64,000 nucleotides of DNA from Microbacterium halotolerans (GCF_003569805.1 NZ_KZ984051.1:1467606-1531605); one strand, 5' to 3'; shown: positions 42,984 to 53,208, numbered from the stretch's first letter. A program made the numbers and translations. The notes: generated by a model not told the origin, from the sequence alone.

Positions 42984-44510
42984 ATGGTGGATCCCATCCT
43001 GCGCATGTCGGGGATCACGAAGCGCTTCCACGGCGTCACGGCGCTGTCGGACGTGTCGATCGACGTGATGCCCGGCGAGGTGCACGCCATCTGCGGCGAG
43101 AACGGCGCGGGCAAGTCGACTCTGATGAATGTGCTCTCCGGTGTGCACGCGACGGGGTCCTTCGATGGGAGCATCCGGCTGGACGGCCGCGACGTCGCGT
43201 TCCGCTCTGTCAGCGACAGCGAGAGCCACGGCATCGCCATCATCCACCAGGAGCTCGCCCTGGTCCCGAACCTCACGATCGCCGAGAACATCCATCTCGG
43301 CAACGAGATCTCCCGCCGTGGCCTGATCGACTGGCGCCGTACGAACGCGCGAGCCGCCGAGGTCATGGAACGCGTCGGCCTCGACGAGAACACGTCGAGC
43401 AGGGTCGGCGATCTGGGCGTCGGCAAGCAGCAGCTCGTGGAGATCGCCAAGGCGCTCGCGAAGGATGTGAAGCTGCTCATCCTCGATGAGCCGACCGCCG
43501 CGCTGAACGACTCGGACTCCGAACGGCTGCTGGGCCTGATCGAGCAGCTGCGAGCGCAGGGCATCACCTGCATCGTCATCTCGCACAAGCTGCGCGAGGT
43601 GCTCCGCGTCGCCGACCGGATCACGGTGATCCGCGACGGCAGGACGATCGAGACGATGCGGCGCGACGATCCGGCCACGGACGAGGGCAGGATCATCCGG
43701 GCCATGGTGGGGCGCGACCTCGACAGTCTCTTCCCTCCCCGCGATCCGGATATCGGAGAGGAGATGTTCCGCGTCGAGAACTGGAGCGTTCGCCATCCGG
43801 CAGATCGAGAGCGGGTCATCGTCGATGAGGTGAGCCTCTCCGTGCGGGCGGGGGAGATCATCGGGCTCGCCGGCCTGATGGGGGCGGGGCGCACCGAACT
43901 CGCCATGAGCATCTTCGGGCGCTCGTACGGCTCGCACATCACCGGATCGGCGTTCAAACGCGGGCGACGGATCGAGCTGCGCACCGTGGAGCAGGCCATC
44001 GGGCACGGGATCGCGTATGCGACGGAGGACCGCAAGCAGTACGGGCTCAACCTGATCGGCGACATCAGGGCGAACGTCTCCTCCGCCGCGCTGTCGCGCC
44101 TCGCCAGGGCCGGCATCGTCGACCGCTTCCGTGAGCACAAGGTGGCGGACGCGTATCGGTACAAGCTGAACATCAAGGCGCCCAGCGTCGCGTCTGTGAC
44201 GGGCGGCCTCTCCGGCGGCAACCAGCAGAAGGTCGTGCTGTCGAAGTGGATGTTCACGAACCCGGATGTGCTCATCCTCGATGAACCGACGCGCGGCATC
44301 GACGTGGGTGCGAAGTACGAGATCTACGGCATCATCAACGAGCTCGCAGCGCAGGGGAAGGCGGTCATCGTCATCTCCTCCGAGCTGCCGGAGGTCATCG
44401 GACTCTCGGATCGCATCTATACGATCGCGGAAGGACGCATCACGGCAGAGGTCGCCAGGGAGGATGCGACCCAGGAACTGCTCATGCGCTGCATGACCGC
44501 CGGATTGTGA
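42984..44510 (+). CDS. Second CUT2 sugar ABC ATPase without its own permease
   Basis: A 508-aa tandem ABC ATPase closely similar by eye to the one at 39996: [49 protein letters not shown], and in domain 2 [34 protein letters not shown]. It is divergent from the ChvE-like gene and followed directly by a ROK repressor, with no permease or binding protein. It could be a remnant duplicate, or a conditional substitute that drives the neighbouring permease. ATG 42984 is chosen although the AGAGAGGA is about 15 bases upstream, which implies weak initiation. Confidence 0.88.
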   Translation: MVDPILRMSGITKRFHGVTALSDVSIDVMPGEVHAICGENGAGKSTLMNVLSGVHATGSFDGSIRLDGRDVAFRSVSDSESHGIAIIHQELALVPNLTIAENIHLGNEISRRGLIDWRRTNARAAEVMERVGLDENTSSRVGDLGVGKQQLVEIAKALAKDVKLLILDEPTAALNDSDSERLLGLIEQLRAQGITCIVISHKLREVLRVADRITVIRDGRTIETMRRDDPATDEGRIIRAMVGRDLDSLFPPRDPDIGEEMFRVENWSVRHPADRERVIVDEVSLSVRAGEIIGLAGLMGAGRTELAMSIFGRSYGSHITGSAFKRGRRIELRTVEQAIGHGIAYATEDRKQYGLNLIGDIRANVSSAALSRLARAGIVDRFREHKVADAYRYKLNIKAPSVASVTGGLSGGNQQKVVLSKWMFTNPDVLILDEPTRGIDVGAKYEIYGIINELAAQGKAVIVISSELPEVIGLSDRIYTIAEGRITAEVAREDATQELLMRCMTAGL

Positions 44511-44528
44511 TGGGTAGCGTTGACGACG

Positions 44529-45770
44529 ATGGATGAGGTGGAATCGGCGCGCGATCGCGGGACGGCATCGTGGGCCGGGGCTCCGCCGCGCACCACGGGC
44601 ACGCGCACGACGAACGAGGAAGTCAGACAGCAGAACCTCTCGGCCGTGCTCCGCCTGGTGCACGTGCGGGGCGCGCTCTCACGCTCGCACATCGGGGCCG
44701 CGACAGGGCTGAACCGATCGACGATCACGGCACTGGTGACCGAGCTGCTCGATCTCGGCGTGACCCGCGAGGCGGAGACGGCGCCGACGGGTCGTGTCGG
44801 TCGGCCGTCTCTCGGCGTCGCGGCCGACGACGCGGTGGTCGCGCTCGGCATCCGTGTCGAGCCCGACGCCGTCTCGGTCGCCCTCGTGGGGCTGGGCGGC
44901 GCCGTGCACTCCCGCGTGCGGCACGACCTGTCGAGCCCGCCGACTCCCCGCCGCTTCGTTCAGATCGCCCGCTCCCTCGTCGACGGCATGCGGGCAGACA
45001 TCGACCGACATTACCGACTGGTGGGTGCAGGGCTCGCCGTGCCGGGGCTCGTCGACGAGACGGGCACCGTGGTGGTCGCCCCGCCGCTCGGGTGGCGACG
45101 GGAGGCGATCGCGACCCGGCTCGAGCGTGCACTGGGCATTCACGTGACCGCGGGGAACGACGCCAGCGTCGGCGCCATGGCTGAGGCGCGCTTCGGGGTG
45201 GGACGCGATGCCGATAACCTGCTGTATCTGGGAGGCGGCGTGCACGGGATCGGGGGCGGCCTCGTCTTCGACCGCACGCTGCTGCGGGGCACGTCGGGTT
45301 TTGCGGGCGAACTGGGGCACACGGTCGTCGACCCGCGCGGGGCGCGATGCGCCTGCGGGCGCCGCGGATGCCTGTCGGCCGAGGTGAACCCCGCACCGCT
45401 GCTCGAGCTGCTCGGGCGCCGCAAGCTCGACGAGGACGAGCTCGACATCGAGCTCGGCGTCGCGCGCGACCCCGCGATCACGGCGGAGCTCGAGCGCCAG
45501 GTCGACGTGCTGTCGTTGGCGCTGACGAACTTCGTCAACGCATTCGCCCCGGAGGCCGTCATCCTGTCCGGCTACCTCGGTGTGCTGCTGGCGGCCAGCC
45601 GCGAACGGCTCTCCCGTGCGGTGCACGTCGACCCGGTCGGCGCCGAGGGACGTCATGTCCGCCTCGAACGCGCGCACATGCGCTCCCGCCTGATGCAGCT
45701 GGCTCCCGCTGAGATGGCCTTCGCTCCGCTGCTCGCCGACCCGGCCGGCCTCGCACCGCGGCGCGCCTGA
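44529..45770 (+). CDS. ROK family transcriptional repressor (XylR/NagC-like)
   Basis: A 413-aa regulator with an N-terminal winged helix (about 30-85; RGALSRSHIGAATGLNRSTITALVTELLDLG) and a C-terminal ROK sugar-binding domain. Zinc ligands appear in CACGRRGCLSAEVN, preceded by SGFAGELGH. The ATP-site DxGxT motif is absent, so it is a sensor and not a kinase. ATG 44529 is chosen; TTG 44520 is an alternative. It lies nine to eighteen bases after the orphan ATPase. An inverted TTGTT/AACAA site at xylA (58910-58922) resembles ROK operators, which would connect it to xylose use. Confidence 0.88.
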   Translation: MDEVESARDRGTASWAGAPPRTTGTRTTNEEVRQQNLSAVLRLVHVRGALSRSHIGAATGLNRSTITALVTELLDLGVTREAETAPTGRVGRPSLGVAADDAVVALGIRVEPDAVSVALVGLGGAVHSRVRHDLSSPPTPRRFVQIARSLVDGMRADIDRHYRLVGAGLAVPGLVDETGTVVVAPPLGWRREAIATRLERALGIHVTAGNDASVGAMAEARFGVGRDADNLLYLGGGVHGIGGGLVFDRTLLRGTSGFAGELGHTVVDPRGARCACGRRGCLSAEVNPAPLLELLGRRKLDEDELDIELGVARDPAITAELERQVDVLSLALTNFVNAFAPEAVILSGYLGVLLAASRERLSRAVHVDPVGAEGRHVRLERAHMRSRLMQLAPAEMAFAPLLADPAGLAPRRA

Positions 45771-45805
45771 AAAGCAGTGTCTGCATCTTGTTCAGCACTC
45801 TCCGC

Positions 45806-46192
45806 TCAAGTCGGGTCGTCCGTGCCGGTGTCATAGTCTTCACGAGCGGAGAGGATCGACGCCGCATTGCGCTCTGCCCACGTCCGCACAGTTTCCAGCG
45901 GACCGAGAAGACTGACACCCAGGTCGGTAAGGGAGTACTCGACGCGCGGCGGCACCTCGGCATAGATCTGCCTGTTGACGAGACCGTCTCGTTCCAGGGC
46001 GCGGAGCGTCTGCGTGAGAACCTTGGGCGTCACCCCCTGGACAGATGACCGGATGACGGAGAACCGCCGCGGGCCTTCCTTGAGGATCATGAACACCAGC
46101 GTCGTCCACTTGTCGCCGATGCGCTGCAGGACAGGTCGTGAGGGGCAGTCCAAGCTCAGAACATCGAACCGCACTCCGTCGATAGTTTCCAT
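45806..46192 (-). CDS. HxlR/DUF24 family redox-type regulator
   Basis: A 128-aa winged-helix protein. The N-terminal LDCPSRPVLQRIGDKWTTLVFMIL contains the conserved cysteine (C16) used by HxlR-family sensors such as HypR and YodB to detect quinones, aldehydes or disulfide stress. RRFSVIRSSVQGVTPKVLTQTLRALERDGLVNR is the DNA-reading helix and wing. It is divergent from an NAD(P)-binding protein gene, with direct and inverted repeats between. Confidence 0.92.
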   Translation of the reverse strand: METIDGVRFDVLSLDCPSRPVLQRIGDKWTTLVFMILKEGPRRFSVIRSSVQGVTPKVLTQTLRALERDGLVNRQIYAEVPPRVEYSLTDLGVSLLGPLETVRTWAERNAASILSAREDYDTGTDDPT

Positions 46193-46194
46193 AG

Positions 46195-46239
46195 GGATAC
46201 TATGGCACGTTGAGGTGCTCAGTACCTACTGGATACTAT
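46195..46239. promoter_or_regulatory. Candidate HxlR operator in the divergent intergenic region
   Basis: GGATACTAT occurs twice in direct orientation (46195-46203 and 46231-46239), 36 bp apart, with the palindrome AGTACCTACT between (46221-46230). TACT/AGTA half-sites of this kind are recognised by YodB/HypR-type HxlR proteins. Confidence 0.5.
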
Positions 46240-46284
46240 CGTGATGCTGTGGAGATGCCGCAGCGAATGAACAGAGGATGCAGC

Positions 46285-46887
46285 ATGAAGATCGCAGTGT
46301 ACGGAGCAACGGGAATGGTCGGCTCGGAAGTGACCGCGGAAGCGCTTCGCAGAGGACACCAGGTGATCGCGGTGACACGTCGCGGCGACGAAGTTCCGGG
46401 AGCCGTGTCCCTGGCCGGCAACCTCTTCGATCTCGAAGGCCTGCGGATCGTCGCAGAACAGGCTGACGCCATCGTGCTCTCGGTGGCCCCCGACCGCAGT
46501 GGGAACTCGCACGATGAGTACATCCGGGCCCACCAGAACATCGCGGCTGCCGAGATCGCCGCCAGGGTGCTGATCGTTGGTGGAGCCGGAGCGTTGGAAG
46601 TCGACGGGGTGCAGCTGAAAGACCTTCCAGACTTCCCGGAGGCCTACAAAACCGAAGCCGAGACAATGTCGGCCATCCTCGACTTCTACCGGGCTGCTTC
46701 GAGCCTCGAGTGGACCATGTTGGCTCCCGCGCCAGCAATCGGCCCGGGCGAGCGGACCGGCAAGTACATCCTCGGCTCGGACTCACCCGCCGGGGCGCAG
46801 ATCTCGGCGGCAGACTTTGCGATCGCGGCACTCGACGAACTCGAGGAGCCTCAGCACCAGAACGCGCGTTTCAACGCCGCCAGCTAG
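46285..46887 (+). CDS. NAD(P)-binding, atypical SDR (NmrA/YwnB-like)
   Basis: A 200-aa Rossmann-fold protein with the nucleotide loop YGATGMVGSEV (about 6-16) and a mid-protein VGGAGAL strand, typical of small atypical SDRs related to NmrA, YwnB or flavin reductase BLVRB. There is no YxxxK catalytic pair. ATG 46285 follows AGAGGAT. Divergent HxlR control suggests induction by electrophilic or oxidative stress, for which such proteins are common targets. The reaction is unknown. Confidence 0.82.
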   Translation: MKIAVYGATGMVGSEVTAEALRRGHQVIAVTRRGDEVPGAVSLAGNLFDLEGLRIVAEQADAIVLSVAPDRSGNSHDEYIRAHQNIAAAEIAARVLIVGGAGALEVDGVQLKDLPDFPEAYKTEAETMSAILDFYRAASSLEWTMLAPAPAIGPGERTGKYILGSDSPAGAQISAADFAIAALDELEEPQHQNARFNAAS

Positions 46888-46979
46888 CAGCACGCCGGCC
46901 GGGGCGGTGGACAACGGACCACGGTCGTGCCAGAGCACCTCGAACCGCCTGCGCCGAGGGATCATAGGAGGGACTTGTC

Positions 46980-47660
46980 ATGCAATCGGTCAAACTCACC
47001 TACGCTTTCGACGCCTTGTGCGGCTGGTGCTACGGCTTCGGGCCGGCGCTTCACGAGTTCGCCGATTCCAACGCCGATCGAATCGAGCTGGACGTTCGCT
47101 CCGGCGGTCTGTTCTCCGGCGAGGCAACGGGCCCCATTTCGGCGTGTCCCCACATTCCAGCGGCCAACGAACGGATCGCTCGGCTCACCGGGGTCCCCTT
47201 CGGCGCTCCCTACCAACGACTGCTCGCTGAGGGCACCGCTGTGATGGATTCCACAGCCGCGGCCACGGGCCTGGTTGCGCTTCGCAGCCAGGCACCGGGG
47301 CGGGCGCTCGAGTTCGCCGCCGCGATTCAAGCCGCCTGGTATCAACAGGGCCAGGATCTGCGAGATCAGGCCGTCTATCAAGAGATCGCTGCTCGTTGCG
47401 GACTTGATGTTCCCGCGGTCACCGAGGCCTATGCGAGCCCATCGACTCGTATCGCGGCGGAGAGGGACTTCCAATATGTGCGTTCCTTGGGTGTGACACG
47501 CTATCCGACGCTGCTGGTGCACACCGCCTCCGGCGTTCAACCTCTGGGTGGCCCCGTCTCCCGTGCAGATGCCCTCACTTCGGTTTTGGATTCGTACCTC
47601 AACCGGAACACGGAGCCTGTCCGGGCGTCAGAGTCGATTCGACCCGACGGCTTTCCATAG
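46980..47660 (+). CDS. DsbA/FrnE-like thioredoxin-fold protein
   Basis: A 226-aa cytosolic DsbA-family protein. The active site CGWC (C14-C17) is right at the N-terminus in FDALCGWCYGF, followed by the inserted helical domain and a cis-proline segment GVTRYPTLLV. No signal peptide is present, as in FrnE or 2-hydroxychromene isomerase relatives. It follows the NAD(P)-binding gene by 92 bp and may belong to the same HxlR-controlled response. A degenerate thyA begins five bases after its stop. Confidence 0.88.
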   Translation: MQSVKLTYAFDALCGWCYGFGPALHEFADSNADRIELDVRSGGLFSGEATGPISACPHIPAANERIARLTGVPFGAPYQRLLAEGTAVMDSTAAATGLVALRSQAPGRALEFAAAIQAAWYQQGQDLRDQAVYQEIAARCGLDVPAVTEAYASPSTRIAAERDFQYVRSLGVTRYPTLLVHTASGVQPLGGPVSRADALTSVLDSYLNRNTEPVRASESIRPDGFP

Positions 47661-47664
47661 GTGT

Positions 47665-47945
47665 GACGATCCGGGACGAGTGGTCGATTCCCTCCGGAAA
47701 GAGCCGGATCCGCGACGACACATCGTCTCGGCGCGGAATGCGGCCGCTCTGACGGGCAAGGCACTACCGTGCTGCCATGCGCTCTTCCGGGTCTACCTGC
47801 CCCGCCGGAAGCACACAGCGCCGGAAAGCTGAGTTGTCAGCTCTGCCGACGCGGCGCGGAACTGGTCTTCGGCACACCTTTCGACATCGGCACATACTCG
47901 TTGCTCACCGAGATGGTCGCCCACCAGCTGAGTCTTCCCGCGGGG
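47665..47945 (+). pseudogene. thyA: Frameshifted remnant of thymidylate synthase
   Basis: Two reading frames together reproduce about 90 residues of the ThyA core. Frame 1 (about 47665-47802) reads DSLRKEPDPRRHIVSARN, then ALPCCHALFRVYLP, equal to the ThyA phosphate-site arginines and the catalytic-cysteine PPCH region. The reading then shifts and frame 3 (about 47820-47945) gives GKLSCQLCRRGAELVFGTPF, then DIGTYSLLTEMVAHQ, matching the ThyA segment GKLSCQLYQRS through PFNIASYALL. Both ends of the gene (about 120 N-terminal and 80 C-terminal residues) are missing. It is a dead fragment, not a functional enzyme. Confidence 0.85.
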
Positions 47946-47955
47946 AGCTCACCCG

Positions 47956-48003
47956 ATGACGCTGGGTGCTCCGAAACCGGAATCTTGGAGCACCCAGCGT
48001 CAT
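47956..48003 (-). terminator. Terminator downstream of ligM
   Basis: A 17-bp perfect stem (ATGACGCTGGGTGCTCC 47956-47972, complement 47987-48003) with a 14-base loop begins seven bases after the ligM stop on the minus strand, at the end of the thyA remnant. Confidence 0.8.
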
Positions 48004-48010
48004 TCTGGGG

Positions 48011-49585
<1,575 letters not shown>

Positions 49586-49639
49586 TCACTGTTTCTGCGC
49601 GCCGACCATCACGATGCGCGCAGAACGGAGAGCTCTTCC

Positions 49640-50395
49640 ATGGCAGAGCAGACCCCGGCGCTCCTCGTGGTGAGCGCCCACGCCGGTGATTTCGTGTGGC
49701 GCGCGGGCGGCGCGATTGCGGCCGCGGCGATGCGCGGTGAGAAGGCGACCGTCGTCTGCGTGTCCTATGGCGAGCGGGGGGAATCGGCCAGCCAGTGGCT
49801 CGCGGGGAAGTCGCTCGACGAGATCAAGGACGTGCGTCGCGAAGAGGCGACGGCGGCCGCCGAAGCGCTCGGCGCGGAGATCGAGTTCCTCGACATGGGC
49901 GACTATCCGCTGGTGGAATCGCAGGAGGCCGTCGCGAAGCTCATCGACGTGTACCGCCGTGTGCAGCCGACGGTGGTGCTCACCCATCCCCTCGACGACC
50001 CGTACAACGGCGATCATCCGGCGGCCGCGCGGATGGCGCTGCAGGCGCGCGTGCTGGCCCAGGCGATCGGTGTGGCGAACTCCGACGGCACGTTTCCGAG
50101 CAAGGAGGACATCATCGGCGCGCCGCCGGTGTTCTTCTTCGAGCCGCACCAGCCTGAGCAGTGCGGCTTCAAGCCGAACGTGCTGCTCGACATCACCGAT
50201 GCGTTCCCGCGCAAGCAGGCGGCGATGGAGTGCCTGCCGGCGCAGAAGCACATGTGGAAGTACTACACCGATCTCGCCGAGCGCCGCGGTGTGCAGGTCA
50301 AGCGCAACGCCGGCCCGAATCTCGGCCTGCCGCACGAGACGATGGGTGAAGCATACGAACGGTACTACCCGCAGGTGACGGGGGAGCTGAGATGA
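49640..50395 (+). CDS. galB: 4-oxalomesaconate hydratase (GalB, PIG-L fold)
   Basis: A 251-aa zinc protein of the PIG-L/LmbE fold. Metal ligands fall in SAHAGDFVWRAGG (H14, D17) and in THPLDDPYNGDHP. The segments VSYGERGESA, DMGDYPL, FFEPHQPEQC and RGVQVKRNAG correspond closely to Pseudomonas GalB, which hydrates 4-oxalomesaconate to 4-carboxy-4-hydroxy-2-oxoadipate. Genuine deacetylases of the fold have AHPDDE, absent here. ATG 49640 follows GGAGAG. Its stop overlaps the ligK start (ATGA), and galD follows, so all OMA-branch enzymes are in one operon. Confidence 0.9.
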   Translation: MAEQTPALLVVSAHAGDFVWRAGGAIAAAAMRGEKATVVCVSYGERGESASQWLAGKSLDEIKDVRREEATAAAEALGAEIEFLDMGDYPLVESQEAVAKLIDVYRRVQPTVVLTHPLDDPYNGDHPAAARMALQARVLAQAIGVANSDGTFPSKEDIIGAPPVFFFEPHQPEQCGFKPNVLLDITDAFPRKQAAMECLPAQKHMWKYYTDLAERRGVQVKRNAGPNLGLPHETMGEAYERYYPQVTGELR

Positions 50396-51099
50396 GCTCA
50401 CCGCTCGGCGTCGTCGTCACCGACATCCGGCGCGGTGACCCGGCCGTGATAGCTCGCTTGGCCGAGCACGGCGTGGCGACCGTGCACGAGGCGCAGGGGC
50501 GCGTGGGTCTGGTCGGGCCTGGCATCCGACCTATCCAGCAGGGCGCGCGGATCGGAGGAACCGCGGTCACGGTGCTGAGCTGGCCCGGCGACAATCTGAT
50601 GATCCACGCGGCGATCGAGCAGTGCGAGCCGGGCGACGTGCTCGTCGTGGCCACGACATCCGGCTCCACCGACGGCGCATTCGGCGACCTGTTCGCCACG
50701 GCGCTTAAGGCGCGCGGGGTGCTCGGCCTCGTCACCGAGACGGGCGTGCGCGACACCGCCGACCTGCGCGAGATGGTCTTTCCGGTCTGGTCGAACGGCG
50801 TGCACTCGCAGGGCACAGTCAAGGCGACAGCGGGCTCGGTCAACGTCTCCGTCACGGTGGGCGGGCAGCTCATCCGCCCTGGTGACGTCGTGGTCGCCGA
50901 CGACGACGGCATCGTGTGCGTGCCCCGCGAGGAAGCTGCCGTCGCTCTCGAGAAGTCCGACGCCAGGGTGGCGAAGGAGGACGCCGACCGCGAGGCGTAC
51001 GGTTCCGGGGCGGAACTGAGCCTCGACCGCAAGGGCCTGCGAACGACGCTCGAGGGTCTCGGGGTGCGGTATATGTCGCAGGAGGAATACGGCCGATGA
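50392..51099 (+). CDS. ligK: 4-carboxy-4-hydroxy-2-oxoadipate aldolase / oxaloacetate decarboxylase
   Basis: A 235-aa RraA-fold aldolase (LigK, GalC, ProA family) that cleaves 4-carboxy-4-hydroxy-2-oxoadipate into pyruvate and oxaloacetate with a divalent metal. HAAIEQCEPGDVLVV, the GAFGDLFATALKARGVLGLVTETGVRD stretch with the conserved R-D pair, and the C-terminal VADDDGIVCVP are characteristic. It overlaps galB and galD by four bases each. The product oxaloacetate is a substrate of pckG in this window. Confidence 0.92.
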   Translation: MSSPLGVVVTDIRRGDPAVIARLAEHGVATVHEAQGRVGLVGPGIRPIQQGARIGGTAVTVLSWPGDNLMIHAAIEQCEPGDVLVVATTSGSTDGAFGDLFATALKARGVLGLVTETGVRDTADLREMVFPVWSNGVHSQGTVKATAGSVNVSVTVGGQLIRPGDVVVADDDGIVCVPREEAAVALEKSDARVAKEDADREAYGSGAELSLDRKGLRTTLEGLGVRYMSQEEYGR

Positions 51100-52196
51100 G
51101 CGGCATCCCGTGCATCCAGATGCGGGGAGGCACGTCCAAGGGGGCGTACTTCCTGGCCTCGGATCTGCCGGCCGACGCCGCCGAACGCGACGAGCTGCTG
51201 CTGCGCATCATGGGCACACCGGATGAACGGCAGATCGACGGCATCGGCGGCGCGCACCCGCTCACCTCGAAGGTCGCGGTCATCTCGCCGAGCGACGGAG
51301 CCGACACCGATGTCGACTACCTGTTCCTGCAGACCGGCGTCGACGAGGTGTTCGTCTCCGACCGGCAGAACTGCGGCAACATCATCGCGGGAGTAGGTCC
51401 GTTCGCCGTCGAGCGCGGGCTCGTGGCGGCGACGGCCGGCCTGACGCGAGTGCGCATCCGAATGCTGAACACGGGGAGCGTCTCGACGGCCACCTTCCGC
51501 ACCGAGGTCGACGCGTTCGGCGCGGTCTCGGTCGACTATGACGGCGACCAGGCGATCGACGGCGTGCCGGGAACGGCGGGTGCGATCGCGCTCGACTTCG
51601 AGGGCACGGCAGGCTCGACCGCCGGAGCGCTGTTCCCGACCGGGAGCGTCAGCGACGAGATCGATTCCGTCGCCGTCACCTGCGTCGACAACGGCATGCC
51701 GTCGGTGCTGCTGCGGTCGCAGGACCTCGGCATCGATCCGGATGCCGCGCCCGCAGATCTCGAAGCGGACGCCGCCCTCATCGAGAGATTGGAGCGCATC
51801 CGGATCTCCGCAGCCGACCGGATGGGACTGGGCGACGTCGCGCGGGCCACGATCCCGAAGGTGGTCGCCATCGCCGCTCCGCGCGGTGGGACCGGTATGA
51901 CGACGCGCACCTTCCTGCCGCAGGGCGGCGACGGCTTCCGCGTGCACACCTCCGTCGGTGTGCTCGGCGCACTCACCGCGGCCGCGGGCGCCGTGGCGCC
52001 CGGCTCCGTCGGTGAGGGCGTGATCGTGCCGCCGGCAGAAGGCGGCGCGTTCGTCGTCGAGCACCCCACGGGGCGCTTCGAAGTCGAAGTCGACGTCGCC
52101 GAACGGGGCGGCACGTTAGACGTGACGCGGTCCGTCGCCATCCGGACTGCCCGCAAGCTGTTCGAGGGAACCGTGTTCCCCCGCCCGCGACTGTGA
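51096..52196 (+). CDS. galD: 4-oxalomesaconate tautomerase (GalD, PrpF family)
   Basis: A 366-aa PrpF-fold isomerase. The N-terminal CIQMRGGTSKGAYFLASDLP, RQIDGIGGAHPLTSKVA and RQNCGNIIAGVGPFAVE, plus the late TSVGVLGALTAAAGAV, are family signatures. GalD/LigU converts the keto and enol or cis/trans forms of 4-oxalomesaconate, the substrate of GalB; this specificity is inferred from the operon because PrpF proteins also act on aconitate. AGGAGG (51080-51085) precedes ATG 51096, which overlaps the ligK stop. Confidence 0.88.
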   Translation: MSGIPCIQMRGGTSKGAYFLASDLPADAAERDELLLRIMGTPDERQIDGIGGAHPLTSKVAVISPSDGADTDVDYLFLQTGVDEVFVSDRQNCGNIIAGVGPFAVERGLVAATAGLTRVRIRMLNTGSVSTATFRTEVDAFGAVSVDYDGDQAIDGVPGTAGAIALDFEGTAGSTAGALFPTGSVSDEIDSVAVTCVDNGMPSVLLRSQDLGIDPDAAPADLEADAALIERLERIRISAADRMGLGDVARATIPKVVAIAAPRGGTGMTTRTFLPQGGDGFRVHTSVGVLGALTAAAGAVAPGSVGEGVIVPPAEGGAFVVEHPTGRFEVEVDVAERGGTLDVTRSVAIRTARKLFEGTVFPRPRL

Positions 52197-52257
52197 TCCA
52201 CCCGAGCGCGCCCCGAACATCCGGGGTATCACCCAGCACCTGTCAGAGAGGACAACG

Positions 52258-53208
52258 ATGACCGACTACACATCGTTCGACATCGCACACCTGGCGAACG
52301 TCGAGCTGTACACGCCGAAGTACGACGAGAGCCTATTCTTCTTCCGCGACCTGCTCGCGATGAGAGTCGTCGCCGAAGACGGCGACTCGGTGTACCTGCG
52401 CACGTGGGACGAATACGAGCTGTACACGATCAAGCTCACGAAGAAGGACGCCGCCGGCGTCGGTCGCACGTCACTGCGCGCATCGAGCCGGGAAGCGCTG
52501 GAGCGGCGCGTGAAGGAGATCGAAGCAACGGGCCTCGGGATCGGCTGGGTCGACGGCGAGGTCGGAACGGGCAAGACATACCTGTTCAACGACCCGGACG
52601 GTCACGAGCTCGGGATCTACTACGAGACCGAGCGCTACGTCGCGAGTGACGAGGACCGGCCCGCGCTGAAGAACCAGGCATCGAAGTTCCCCGGCATCGG
52701 AGTGAACGCGCGCCGTCTCGACCACATCAACTTCCTGGGCAAGGACGTCGAGGCCAACGGCGAGTTCATGCGCGATGCCCTCGGCATGCGCGAGAGCGAG
52801 CGCATCAGGCTCAACAACGGAAAGTTCGCCGCCTGGTGGTTCCACTTCGGGCTGAAGTCGTATGACATGGTCTACAGCGATGACTGGACCAAGCACGGCA
52901 ATCGTCTGCACCACATCGCTTTCGCACCCGACACGCGCGAGGACATCCTGAAGGCCGCCGACATCTTCCTCGAGAACGGCATCCACATCGAGTCGGGCCC
53001 CCACAAGCACGCGATCAATCAGACCTTCTTCCTGTACGTGTGGGAGCCGGGCGGCAACCGCATCGAGTTCGCGAACGCCGGCGCACGCCTGCTGCTCGAC
53101 CCGGATCAGCCGGTGGTCGAGTGGACGGAGGAGGAGCGCAAGAAGGGCCAGGCCTGGGGTATGAAGACGATCGAGACCTTCCACACCCACGGCACCCCGA
53201 TCGTGTGA
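52258..53208 (+). CDS. Type I (VOC) extradiol ring-cleavage dioxygenase
   Basis: A 316-aa two-domain vicinal oxygen chelate dioxygenase related to catechol 2,3-dioxygenase. The Fe(II) ligands are visible: histidine in RRLDHINF (H156), histidine in NRLHHIAF (218/219) and glutamate in PGGNRIEF (E270). It is the last gene of the galB-ligK-galD operon (61 bp after galD). The gallate or protocatechuate 4,5-dioxygenases usually found with these genes belong to the unrelated LigB fold. This enzyme therefore probably opens the ring of a methoxyaromatic-derived catechol, gallate or 3-O-methylgallate in place of LigAB/GalA, although another aromatic is possible. A large hairpin follows. Confidence 0.87.
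   Translation: MTDYTSFDIAHLANVELYTPKYDESLFFFRDLLAMRVVAEDGDSVYLRTWDEYELYTIKLTKKDAAGVGRTSLRASSREALERRVKEIEATGLGIGWVDGEVGTGKTYLFNDPDGHELGIYYETERYVASDEDRPALKNQASKFPGIGVNARRLDHINFLGKDVEANGEFMRDALGMRESERIRLNNGKFAAWWFHFGLKSYDMVYSDDWTKHGNRLHHIAFAPDTREDILKAADIFLENGIHIESGPHKHAINQTFFLYVWEPGGNRIEFANAGARLLLDPDQPVVEWTEEERKKGQAWGMKTIETFHTHGTPIV

Noticed and set aside
49640..50395. N-acetylglucosaminyl deacetylase (PIG-L/LmbE)
   Set aside because: The AHPDDE motif is missing and the sequence follows GalB along its length within an OMA-pathway operon.
52258..53208. 4-hydroxyphenylpyruvate dioxygenase or glyoxalase
   Set aside because: Size, two-domain structure and the RRLDHINF/RLHHIAF/GNRIEF ligand pattern fit extradiol dioxygenases better.
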